Source of the DNA: Tilletiaria anomala UBC 951
Taxonomy: Eukaryota > Basidiomycota > Exobasidiomycetes > Georgefischeriales > Tilletiariaceae
Assembly (NCBI RefSeq): GCF_000711695.1
Contig: NW_013547020.1
Coordinates: forward strand, 372,001 to 436,000
Direction: 5' to 3'
Length of the DNA stretch: 64,000 bases
Below the pieces are notes generated by a model that saw nothing but the letters and a program-made list of their open reading frames with translations, ran no database searches and had not been told where the DNA came from. Numbering within the stretch: position 1 is the stretch's first letter; every line of letters starts with the position of its first letter. The translations under genes were made by a program, and so were the position numbers. Below are positions 24,193-34,168 of this stretch, in pieces.

Positions 24193-26700
24193 ACTGTATG
24201 ACGTGGATGTGGGAGCCCAGCGGTGTTGTCTGTCTATGTCTTGGAGGCTTCAGCAAGAAGGGTAGCAGAGCAGAGCAGAGCGGCGCAGAGGAGAATCAAC
24301 GCGATGCCCAGGCTTGGGTGATGCACTGTGAATCCTGCGGAATCACGAGATTTGGCGGTGCCCGAGGGGCTGGAATGGAAAGACCCGCAAGGTGTGCGCG
24401 TTAGGAAGAGGCCTGCTCCTACTTTTTGTATGCGGACGAACAGCCTTTAGCTAAGTATTGACGGCAGAGGCGGTAAAGACCCGCCCGCGGCAGGCCGATG
24501 GTGGGCGTCAAGGTAGGTGCTGAGGAGGGTATACCGTGGAGTGGTATTAGGGCCTTGCAGTTGCAATAATGTCCACAGTGAAGAACGAGGCGATGCCAGC
24601 TAAATGGGACCGTCGAGAGTTCGAGTATGTCCGCCGTGCCCGGCGAACGGCAATGTAGAGTTGCTCACCTCTGCCGGTGGCTTTTCCTGAGCTAATGGAG
24701 AAGGAGATACACTGCTAACCACTACAAATAAAGTGACTGCAGTCGCACGAAAAGAGTATCCCAGCAAGTGTGGATGGCAGGCAGATGCGACTGCGAAAGC
24801 TTTGTGCGGGAAGCAGATCGATGCGGCAGGCGGCGCTTTCGATATACGGGAGGCCCGCTGGGGATGGAACGATGAAGCGATGAGGTCGCACGTGGTACCG
24901 TTCGGCACGATGCCCACGATGAGCCGGCGGTTGGTCAGCACGCGGCTGCAGGCCAACTGGGAACCGAGTGTGCACTCTACTTTGGATGCTTGTAGTGCGC
25001 ACGCCCGGGTCGGAAACAAAAGCTGGCACTGGCACTGTCAGGGGACACGGTCTCTGTCATCGAGGCGAGCTGCGGAAGTGTGGGTGGCGGGGACGGTTGG
25101 CGGGCTAACTCGCGAGCTCGTTTGCAACCTCCTGGAATGGCATTCATTAGGTTCCGTCCATGCCTGGTGCCGACAGTCTCCAAGGGTGGGTTGATTGCCC
25201 CTCCTTTCCTCTTTTTACTTCCCCTGTCTTCTCGCCCGTTGCCACCCACCGCCTGGCTCTCCCTGGCTTCCGTGCTGCAGAAGAGGGAAGATGGACTGGC
25301 GGGGTGGGGGGGGGGCAGCTTTCAGAGCGGTGGAGCGCTCTGTTGCGTGACCCTCGCAAGCACTTGGCCCGTCTTTGTGGTCCACTCCTAAATCATTAAC
25401 GGTCCACAGGGCCATGCCGGCTGGCACTGGCACTGTCACTGCATTGCATTGCATACACTGGCCGTGCGCCAGACAGGCCGGAGAGCCACAGGGAGCCGCA
25501 CGCGGCAGCCGGCTCGCCCCTTCCGCGGTGGACGTTACTTACCCGGACAACGGACTGTCTCGTAGTCAGCACAACGGCACTGCACTGCAGCAGGGCAATC
25601 GAATCGGGGCCTCACGCTCCTTTGTCTTATTTGGTCCGTTTCTCTTAGGCCCAGGCCGGCATTGCACAAGTGTACATATGCCCGCTCATACCTCGCCCAG
25701 CCAGCAGTAGCCCATCACTGCCAAACCCTACTCCACCGCGCGCCGCACTGCATTGAACGGAAGCGAGGTAGGGAGGGCCGAACGGAACGGCAGTGACGAA
25801 CGATGACCAATCCCTGCTCGGATTGCTCAGATTGATCGCTCCCATCACAATGTGCTCAGAGCATCGCCCAAGGCTGCTGGATCAAACCATTGCAAGTAGC
25901 CTGCTATCACCAAGTTCAATATTACAAAGTCGGTCCAAAGGAGATCGCATGCACAAGACTGCAGGACACAAAGGTCTTTCGGATTTCGTCCGCTTTCACT
26001 AGCTCGTTCCCTTGCGTCTTTTACCATGTGGTCTTCCGACGGTACCGACCTCTACATCTCTTGGATTTAGTGCGTGGTTCCAATGCCGGGCCTCAATATA
26101 CCCCTTGTGCTTCTCCTTGAGACTGGACTTTCACTCCTGGCAAGGCTGATCGTCGCTTCATGACGTTTCACCTTGCAAACCGAGGATCCCATTCTTGGCA
26201 TTCACGGCGCCTCCTTGTCCTCTTGCTCCATGTCGAGCGGTGCTTGCTCGTTGCCTTTTACCCGCTTTGGCTGCTGCTTTTTCTTTTTCCGCGCCTACCG
26301 CGTCTCTAGCTCTCCCTCCTTTTTTGCAGTTGCGCTTTCTTTCGACACTACTCTGGCTGAGGCAGCTTCAGCTCCGGAACCCATCATGTTAACTGGTGAG
26401 CAATGGGCGGACCTACTCTTTGGCTACATGCGTATCGTCGACAAACGTTGTGCCCAGGCTGCTTGGCCCATCTGGCACAAATATGATTCGCTCCGCGCAA
26501 GCGGCAAAAACCGTGCAGCTCCTGGCACTGATATGGATGCTGCATTATTGTTCGTTGGGTCTTCCTGCTTCTACCTTACCTGTTGCCTCTACGCTTCCTC
26601 GTTCGGCCCTGTAAGTGCTCGAGGAACGGTTCCCCCCATTTTTTTTGTTTTGTCCCAAACCTGCCAAGCGCACCAAGCCCGAGCCAAACCAGTCCCCTTT
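24193..26700. other. Gene-poor region upstream of the Stealth gene
   Basis: About 2.5 kb without a gene I can defend. It contains three CAGAG units near 24265, a homopolymer G run near 25300 and a 19-bp direct repeat (listed). Near 26386-26610 there is coding-like sequence (LTGEQWADLLFGYMRI...) ending at a perfect GTAAGT donor at 26611. This may be part of an unrecognised gene or gene relic that runs into the inverted repeat. Confidence 0.4.
25022..25438 (+). repeat. Pair of 19-bp direct repeats about 400 bp apart
   Basis: The sequence GCTGGCACTGGCACTGTCA occurs at 25022-25040 and again, identical, at 25420-25438. Each copy itself contains a short CTGGCA/CTGGCA duplication. The second copy runs into a short GCATT tandem. 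Function unknown. Confidence 0.6.
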
Positions 26701-26713
26701 TCCAGCTGCATGC

Positions 26714-26930
26714 GACGGTGTATAATCCAAATGGCTACTCATCCAGGCATTCTTCAGGAATGTATCAGCCTCTCCCCCCCCAAGCATTCCAACGTGGGAC
26801 GGAAAGGTGAGTGGGCCTGGGAGGGCAAGTCTGTCTTCTGCGTCGATTGCAACTCTGGCCATGGTAAGTGCGGTCCCAAAGCGCTCGAGGCCATCGACTC
26901 TACCTCATGAACCAAAGGAAAAGCTCACTA
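26714..26930 (+). repeat. Inverted-repeat arm A with coding-like character
   Basis: This arm matches the reverse complement of 27935-28148 at roughly 70% identity by eye, with small gaps. The shared path includes GACGGTGT, a C8 run, AAAGG.GAGTGGGCC and TGCGGT.CCAA. Both arms can be read to give related peptides (GRKGEWAWEGKSVFCVDC here, GRKGEWAREAKFCIDW in the other arm). Consensus splice donors (GTGAGT, GTAAGT) lie in this arm. The pair looks like two diverged copies of one short coding sequence in opposite orientation, about 1 kb apart. The family is unknown to me. Confidence 0.6.
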
Positions 26931-27934
26931 CTGCGCCTATTTTAGACAAGACGGTCATTCAGCACGCTTCGACAACAACTAAAGTCAAGGGGATTCGCCT
27001 CTGCCGGTTCCCTTTTGCAGTTCCGTTTCCGCTTAGGTCCAGCTATTTTCTCACACGCAATCTCTTTGTTGAGCCTTGCTTACCTGCAACGACTCAATAC
27101 TCACATTCCTGATTGCGTCCAGCATGACTCTTCCAGGGGCAACCCACACCTTCCCTCCAGCGCGATCCCGCCGAGCCATTTTGGCAACGGGTTTCTATCC
27201 AATGTTTTTTCTTTGTTGCACCCCTGCATACTCAAAAGGCTTTTTCGCGCGCCAATTTCCTAATTCCACTCTTACATTCATGGCTGGCCCCATCCAACCC
27301 GTTCCCCTTGGTATCATCATCAAAGAGACCACGCCCTTTAAAGAGTGTACAGTTTGCGTCGTCGCCGACGCTTCGTTCCCACGTTCTAACGGTCGCTCTC
27401 TTCCCCTTACTTTCGCTCAACTCACAAACTGATACCAAAGACTTTGATCCTGTCTGGATTTCCATCTCCGGTGCGCGTGTCACCGTGAAACCCTTTCGAT
27501 ACATGATTTCACTTTCCTTTCCGTCCAGTATTGCGCTCGTCCTTCCTTTCTACCCTCTTCGCCTCTTTCTTTCCTTCGGCACTGTCCTGCCCGTTTGGCT
27601 ACGCACCCGGGCTCCTTTCATCGTTTGCACCACTGACTGCCATGACCTTGGCCGGATGGTTCTCCATTCCTTTCCCGCGCCACTTCCTGTGGCATTCACA
27701 CTGCATGCATTCTACGTCGGGTTCGGCTGCCGCCTATCCGCCCTTCCTTGGATTCTTTCTGGATGCCAGTGTCCCCGGCCTGGCGTACTTCCATTCCTTT
27801 TCCCCCTCACCTCACATGTGGGCCATTCCTACCCTTTCATTCTTCATTCACAGCCTGTTGGCCTATTATCCTCATTTGCATCGTGGCCTTCAGCCCGGTG
27901 CCCTTTCATTCCGTTCATTGGCCTTCACGCCCAC
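26931..27934. other. Spacer between the inverted-repeat arms
   Basis: Pyrimidine-rich plus strand. A short open frame near 27281-27432 (MAGPIQPVPLGIIIKETTPF...) and a neighbouring segment FDPVWISISGARVTVKPF look coding-like. They are in different frames, have no recognised family, and may be remnants. Confidence 0.35.
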
Positions 27935-28148
27935 TCACATTTTTCAGCTGTGCCATCGCAGATTCGATGACAGAGATCGCCTTGGAACCGCATTATCCAT
28001 GGCCCAAGGTTCCAATCGATACAGAACTTGGCTTCCCTGGCCCACTCGCCTTTTCTGCCCTGGTTGGAAATCTTGGTGGAAGAGGCCGGGGGGGGACACA
28101 TTCCCAAAAAAATGTGTTGATGGGTGCTTTCGCAGATAGCACACCGTC
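27935..28148 (-). repeat. Inverted-repeat arm B
   Basis: Diverged counterpart of 26714-26930 on the opposite strand. Its translation keeps the same order of short motifs as arm A (HPSTHFFGNVSPP, GRKGEWAREAKF, CGSKAISVIES). It appears decayed relative to arm A. Confidence 0.55.
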
Positions 28149-28733
28149 CTAGGCCCTTCCCTGCTCCCCCGAGCTGGTGCTGGACTAGGGCTGGAGCACC
28201 ACGCTAGATGGTGCGACTCAATCATTTTCTTACGATGTAACTAGGAGGCACGACGAATAAGCTATATTTCAAAGGGCAGAGTATATCTCAAGGAAGCGCT
28301 CGACTGCGTGTGTACCCGTAAATATGTGTTGATCAAAATTGCAATATTAATAAGAGTATTATGGGGACTCGTGCAAAAGGTGCGGGCAAGCCGCACGCGA
28401 TTACCTTATTCGGGAATGAGAGCGTGTGACCAGTGGGCCAGGCAGGAGGTTCGGCGTTCGATGCTCTTCAAAATTCGGCACTCGCGCACGTTCCCTTGGC
28501 TTGCGCACAACAAAGCAACTCTAGCAAGTCATTCCTGCTCGGCACAGGAATCGGGTCGGACAAATGTGATCGCACACACGGAGAGCGAGTCACACATCAC
28601 CCAGCGCTGTTCCTCTTGTTTTCATTCATTGGATGCACGTGGATTTTCGAGCTCATTACACATGCGCTTGGGTTTGGATAAAGGTCTTGCTTAGATCTTG
28701 CAAAGACAAGTCACGACTGGCAAAGATGCGCGC
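28149..28733. other. Region downstream of the MAPEG gene
   Basis: About 580 bp of 3' flank. No gene, RNA gene or clear repeat recognised beyond a small GGTGCT/AGCACC hairpin near 28175. Confidence 0.4.
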
Positions 28734-29442
28734 TCAGAAAGCCCAGTTGGTCTGCTGTGCGAGCTGCACGGCGGTAGTGATGCTCAACAGGGTCAGGCCG
28801 ATGCTGGCAACGTAGCCCGGGAGGGCGCCATGGACGCGCTTCTTGGGCTCGCCGCTGACGTAGCCGAGCGTGTACAGCACGCGCGACACGATCCATGCGC
28901 CGGATAGGATCGCCGCCGCGCGCGGGAACTTGAGGCCTGCAATCAGCGACGTGAGGATAAATTGCGGGAGCTGTTGCGATGCGAGCAAGGGTGACACCGA
29001 GGAGCATGGCACGAGTGTCAGTCATGCAATGGAAAGGAAAAAGAGTGTAACGAAAAAGGATGCGCTCACATTCTCGAGGGTGTTCAGGTGCTATTTGAGT
29101 CAGCGAGCAGTCACGAACCCATGAGGTGGAAAGAACGCAGGAAACAACAGTTAGTCAGCTCGTCGCGCAATTTCGTCCCTCTTCAATTACGTCGAAACCC
29201 CCCACGTGCCTCGGGCCGCACGCAACACTCACAGCCCTCTGCGTGCAGTTGAACACGTTCGCCTTGGGGTTCGCCTGCGCCTCGGCCTTGTCAGCGTAGG
29301 CCAGGGGGTACGGCACGCCGGCTGCCTTGCGCGCCTGGCTGACGAGGATACCTTGCCAGAGAGTCAGCACGGCGGACGAGGTCGTGGCGAGCAGCACGAA
29401 CGGGTAGCCCGACGGCAGGCCGAGGGTGACGAGCGCCGACAT
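28734..29442 (-). CDS. MAPEG family protein, microsomal glutathione S-transferase 3-like
   Basis: Three exons, 29442-29233, 29090-29070 and 28970-28734, give 155 residues, the normal length for MGST3. The middle exon is 21 nt and encodes HLNTLEN. Joining the three gives the family hallmark FNCTQRAHLNTLENLPQF with no gap. Four membrane helices can be seen: YPFVLLATTSSAVLTLWQGI, the segment starting at LPQFILTSLIAGL, AAAILSGAWIVSRVLYTLGY and the segment VASIGLTLLSITTAV. The protein should sit in the endoplasmic reticulum or outer mitochondrial membrane and use glutathione to reduce lipid hydroperoxides or conjugate electrophiles. Introns are 142 and 99 nt, both GT-AG. The start codon at 29442 gives MSALVTLGLPSGYPFV, typical of fungal homologues. 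Confidence 0.95.
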
Positions 29443-30424
29443 TTTCGTTGCTGGTGGTGATAGAGTTAAGTTATCAAAGTCAAGGTCCCTGATAGGTGCG
29501 TCAAAATCTTGATGCAAATCTGGGCAAGATGTTTTGGAAAGACGTGCCAACAGGCAAACTTGAGACCGGGCAAGTAGCAAGTTATTATGTGAGTTGTCGC
29601 CCAGAATGTGCGGCTCGTCAAGCTTGGGGAGATGACGTGGACACCTAGCCAGAGCAGAAGGGCCTAGTTGCAGGCTGACACCGGCGATAACCAAGGTCCG
29701 AGTGAGCCCGTCACATGTTCCCATCACGTGATTCTGAATGAGTGGACGCAGGCTTCAGCCGCCTCTCGCCCTCATCGAGCTTGCTCGTTGTCCCATTTCA
29801 ACGGCATGCTGCTTGTTCTGCGGGTTCCGCTTTTACTCCAGCATGTGCATGTTCAGTCCCGCCTTGTCGATGCGGTATGCTGTGAAGCTGAAACCGGCTC
29901 ACTTCGGCCAAGCCTGCAGGGTTGGCCTCGATCGGTGGCGGACAGCGACTTGGTTCCTCCAGGGAGGAGGTCACCCACTCGATGAACTCCTTCCCGCCAG
30001 CCAGCTTCAGGCACGTGCCCATTCCGCCCGCCCGGTTCCCTCTCCGATCCTTTTATGAATTAGCGCTGGCCAAGTCTTCATGTGCCATGTCAGTGTGCGG
30101 GCGAAATGGCAATCTGTGTGCATACATAACCTCGCTCCTCTGGAGTGGAGTTGCCGCGCGGGGACTTCGGAGAATATGGATGCACACAAAAAGCTAGTCG
30201 CCGATCAGGCCGCATTTCGGCGTCCTCTTTCGCTGCTAAAATAGAAGTTGCCGATCGGCGTCTTGTTTCCTCTCTCCCGAACACTCCTTTTCTCCTTTTC
30301 GCCGTCTTCCAGTCGAAGGAACGCCTTGTTGCTGCTGCCTTTGGGAGCCCTCAGCGCATGTCATGCAGGTATCTGTCCTGCACAAAGTGTGCTTGTTTGC
30401 TTTTTCACGTGCCACATAGCAAGC
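29443..30424. other. Divergent promoter region of the MAPEG and Mrh4 genes
   Basis: Nearly 1 kb between divergent ATGs. Short open frames on both strands lack conserved features. No RNA gene recognised. Confidence 0.45.
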
Positions 30425-32736
30425 ATGAGCGCCATAAATGCGGTCTGCGGCGTCTGCACTCGGCTCGCCCGCAGCAACGCACCACCACGACCAAGAGCAA
30501 CGGCATGGCTGCACTCCCCCGCGCGGCCCTTGGGCGGCACGGGGGACGCAGCAGCGTCCTTCGTCGTTGACCTAGCGCAAGCCAGAAGCTTTTCCACATC
30601 GATGCCTGCATGGAAAGGAGGCAAGAGGCCCAAAGCCCCGCGTGAGCATGCCATCAGCCGTGTCCCTCTGTTTGCCTTGCACCTTTTCCTGTGTTGGGGC
30701 CCGCTGACACACGCGCGGGCATGCAACGTCAGGCATGCCGGCCCGCTTGCGTCTTGCAGATCCTGCCGAACTGCGCAGAGCCAGTGTGCTGAAAGCGACA
30801 GCAAGCGGCATTAACATCAGTCGCAATAACGGCAGCACCAGTAGCAACAGCAGCAGAACCCCGAGACTTCCACCGCGGCCCTGGCCAGACAAGGGACTCA
30901 GGCGTCCCGGAGCACAACCTTTCGGACAATCAAGAATTCAGCGGAAGAGTCGGTCGCTCGTCGGCCAATCACCGACTGCCGCTCCCACTTTGTCACCGCT
31001 GCGAGAGAATCGTGCTCCAAAGGCACAGCTGGACCCGCGAACCAGGCATTTCGATACACTTCCACTGTCGCCAGGCTTTCTGCAGATGGCAACCTCACAG
31101 CTGGAAGCGCAAGCGGCCCACGATCCAAGAGGGAAAAAGGGAAAAGTAACGTTCCAACCGACGCACATCCAATCGCTCTCCATTCAGCACTTCCTGCTGG
31201 CCCCGTCGGGCGGCGCCTCGTTCGGCAAGGAACGCGCAGAGCCTTTCCTCTTCAAGGAAGCCGGCAGCGAGACAGTGCTAGCAGCCGAGACGGGAAGCGG
31301 AAAGACGTGGGCATTCCTCCTTCCGCTCTTACAGCGGCTCAAGGATACAGAGGGGCAGTCCGCTCCGGAGCCGGTACTGGGCCAGGAGCTGCTTGTACGA
31401 CCGCGAGCCATCCTCCTCGCCCCGACGCACGAGCTGGCACGTCAGCTCGCTTCAGCTGCTAAATCCCTTTGCCACATCGAGAAGCTGCGCGTTCTCTGTC
31501 TGAGCAGCGGCGGTTGGCTCGAAGCGCTCGAACAGGACATTGATAGGATGAAAGTAGCAGCAGCATCGCCGCAGCGCTCTTCTCACCCGCAGTCCGCTTG
31601 GCCCGTGCGCGGCATCGACCTGCTTATCTCCACTCCGAACCGCCTCCTCGACGTCTGTAAGAGTATGCAAGAGCGGCAGGCGGATAAGGCGAGCCGTGAG
31701 GCGCAGGACGCACCGCCTGGCCGCATGGACCCGCAGGATAAGCCGCAGCTCGTCGCGCTGGACGCTGTGCGCGCAGCCGTCGTCGACGAGTCGGACGCGC
31801 TGCTGGACCGCGACTTTGCGCCTGCGACGACCAGCGTCCTTCGCCGCGTGCACACCGACCGGCTCGCTGGATCCGCCGTGTGCCACGCTCCGCCGCCGCC
31901 GCCCGCAGACCTCGTGTTCGTCACGGCGTCCATCTCTGCGGCGCTGTCGCAGCACCTCAACACGTACCACCCACGCGCGCACATGCTCCTCTCGCCCGGC
32001 CTGCACCGCCTGCCGCGCACGCTCGCGACGGCATACGTCGACCCCGGTGGTTCGAGGCATCGCGCACTCGCCAGACACGTTGCCGAGGCCCTGGCGGCTG
32101 ACGCCGAGGGCAGGAATAAGGTGCTCGTCTTTGTCGAGAAGAAAAGGACCGTCACGATTCTGGCAGAGTTCCTGAAGAGCCAGGGTGTCGAGTGAGTCCG
32201 CTTTGCTCTGCCCTGCAACCCATGCACACCTGCCTGACATACATGGCTGACCTCCCCTCCTCTATCCCGCCAGCAACGTCGCGTTGACCGGTGAAAGCAA
32301 GACGCGCAGCATGCGCTCCAATGCTCATCTCGCTGGCTTTCTCACTTCCACCCGGGGAAGCACACCCGCAAGCGCTGCCGATGTGCCGTCCAGCAGCAGC
32401 AGCCCGCGTGTACTCGTAACCACGTCCCTACTTTCGCGCGGCCTCGACTTTGACTCGAGCGTCTCGCACATCTTCATACCAGATGCCAAGAGCGCATCGG
32501 CGTCCGCGGCGGGCACCGCGCCGCGCCGTGCGGCGAGGCAGGAGCTGAGCGCGCTCGAGCTGCTGCACCGTGCGGGCCGCGGTGCACGTGCTGGCCGCAA
32601 CGCAACCCTCGTGCTTTTCGACAAGGACGCAACGCCCCAAGGCAGGCGCGTGCTTAAGAACCGCAAAGGCAAGACCGTCGGCCGCGTCATTGGCCGCCTC
32701 GAAAGGATCGTCAAGCCGCTCAGCGCGCGCCCTTGA
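30425..32736 (+). CDS. MRH4: Mitochondrial DEAD-box-like RNA helicase (Mrh4)
   Basis: Three exons, 30425-30641, 30760-32191 and 32274-32736, encode 703 residues. The start region (MSAINAVCGVCTRLARS, RSFSTSMPAWKGG) is rich in Arg/Ser and fits a matrix-targeting presequence. Helicase motifs: AAETGSGKTWAF (I, about 245), PTHELARQLA (Ia), ISTPNRLLD (Ib), VVDESDALLD (II, about 415), VTASIS (III), VLVTTSLLSRGLDFDSSVSH (V) and LLHRAGRGARAGR (VI, about 647). Motif II reads DESD rather than DEAD, and motif III TAS rather than SAT. Yeast Mrh4 helps assemble the large mitochondrial ribosomal subunit with 21S rRNA. The basic C-terminus (KNRKGKTVGRVI) also fits that family. A larger frame starting at the ATG at 30735 exists, but splicing the first exon supplies the presequence, so I prefer it. 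Confidence 0.88.
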
Positions 32737-34168
32737 CCGCACGCATCGGCCCCTCTGCTGTCGACCACTGCGCTTGGCTGAGGCCGGGCGGGCGGGTAGG
32801 CGAATGTATACTATGCTCCCTGCAATGCGTATGCTATAGATGATGGGGCGTGCAGTGCTCCTGAGAATGAGTTGAGTACGTGAAGATCACGAGTCCGGTT
32901 ACTTTTAAAGTTCAGGCGAGCATTCCTTTGCAGCTTGGAGCACTGCCAAGTCATGCCACAGCCGCAGGATCCACTGCTCAGCCTTAGGCTTCAGACCACA
33001 TGGGCAGTACACCCGAAGGCAGTTGCAGATGGCGGCTGAGAAGCCGGCATCTGGGCAAGAGTGCTATGGATATACAGCATCGCCAGCGCCGAGCGCATTC
33101 TTCAGCCCTTTTGAGAACAGAAGCAGCGAGGGAGCATTTCCTCATAAGCTGCAGTGATATAAGGTGTCGCCGAGACTCATCAGAGAAGACACAGAATCAG
33201 CCGAATTGCGAGCGACCCGCGAAGAGCTTGGCGCTACACTCGGCTGATTGATCACAGGACTTGCAAGTCGTTGCGAAACGACATTCTTGTCTGTCTGCGG
33301 GACGCTACCGCTATTGCCACTTCTCAATCTTGTCGCATTCGAGGCGGACTCCTCGATGAACCCAATGCGATGCTGAGAAGAAGTGTGGGAGACGAGTACA
33401 CGAAACTTTGCCCACTCTGCTCGGGATTCATTCGGACTCGAAAGTGCAGATGGGAATCGATCTTCTACATGTCCAACTGACGAAGAGTGGACTGGAGGAT
33501 GACGGCTGATTCATTATGATATTGCGCGACGAGTTCTGCGTACAGTGAGTCAGTTGCTGGAGTTTGTTCCTGCGCGTTCGCGGAGAGTTCATTAGCATGG
33601 GCGGTCTGCTTGTCGTGTTAGGTCCGAACATGCGTGGAATGTCGCTCCTTTTTGTGCGGGTAGGTTCTTGTCCCTTGTGAAGAGGCGCTCTCAGCTGGCG
33701 CGTGATGAGGACAAGACAGGTGTTCTCGCTGATGCCCTTGTGCCGCAAGCTCTGCTTCTCACCTCCTTTTGTCCGTTTTGGAGCGGCCACGGCGAGCACG
33801 CGCCTCGAAGCCCATAAACATGAGCGCCGACTACACCCAGCGGCGGGTTGATTTTCGAAACGACTAGACACCAAGCATCAATTGAAGGTACACATGCAAG
33901 GACGAGGTCATTCATCCTGTCACTGTTAGACTCCTTGCTGTTTGGTAGGCGGCGAAAGCGTTACCAGCGACGATCAGGGTCACGTGACTTTCACTGGAGG
34001 CATTGGATTGGGTTGGAGAGTTCCCAGGTCTTCAATAATGACTTCTCATTGCTGCTCATCCACCCACATCCACAGTCTCACAGCGCTGCAGCGACTCTCA
34101 CTCGCCTTGCCGTGACCGCCTCTACGAAGACATACAGCAGGTGCAGCAGGATCGGCTTGCCCAGCAGG
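32737..34168. other. Intergenic region between Mrh4 and SNW1
   Basis: About 1.4 kb. Open frames (such as minus 33428-33874) begin at non-ATG codons and show no motif. It holds the Mrh4 3' flank and the SNW1 promoter. No RNA gene supported. Confidence 0.45.

Noticed and set aside
24193-28733. Retroelement or DNA transposon as the source of the gene-poor region
   Set aside because: I saw no terminal repeats with target duplications and no reverse transcriptase, integrase or transposase motif. Only the diverged inverted repeat is supported.
32836-32880. Possible C/D-box snoRNA (GATGATG followed by CTGA)
   Set aside because: The boxes are too close together, there is no closing stem and no C'/D' pair.
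33428-33874. Minus-strand frame of 148 codons between Mrh4 and SNW1
   Set aside because: No ATG at its start, low-complexity composition and no recognisable domain.
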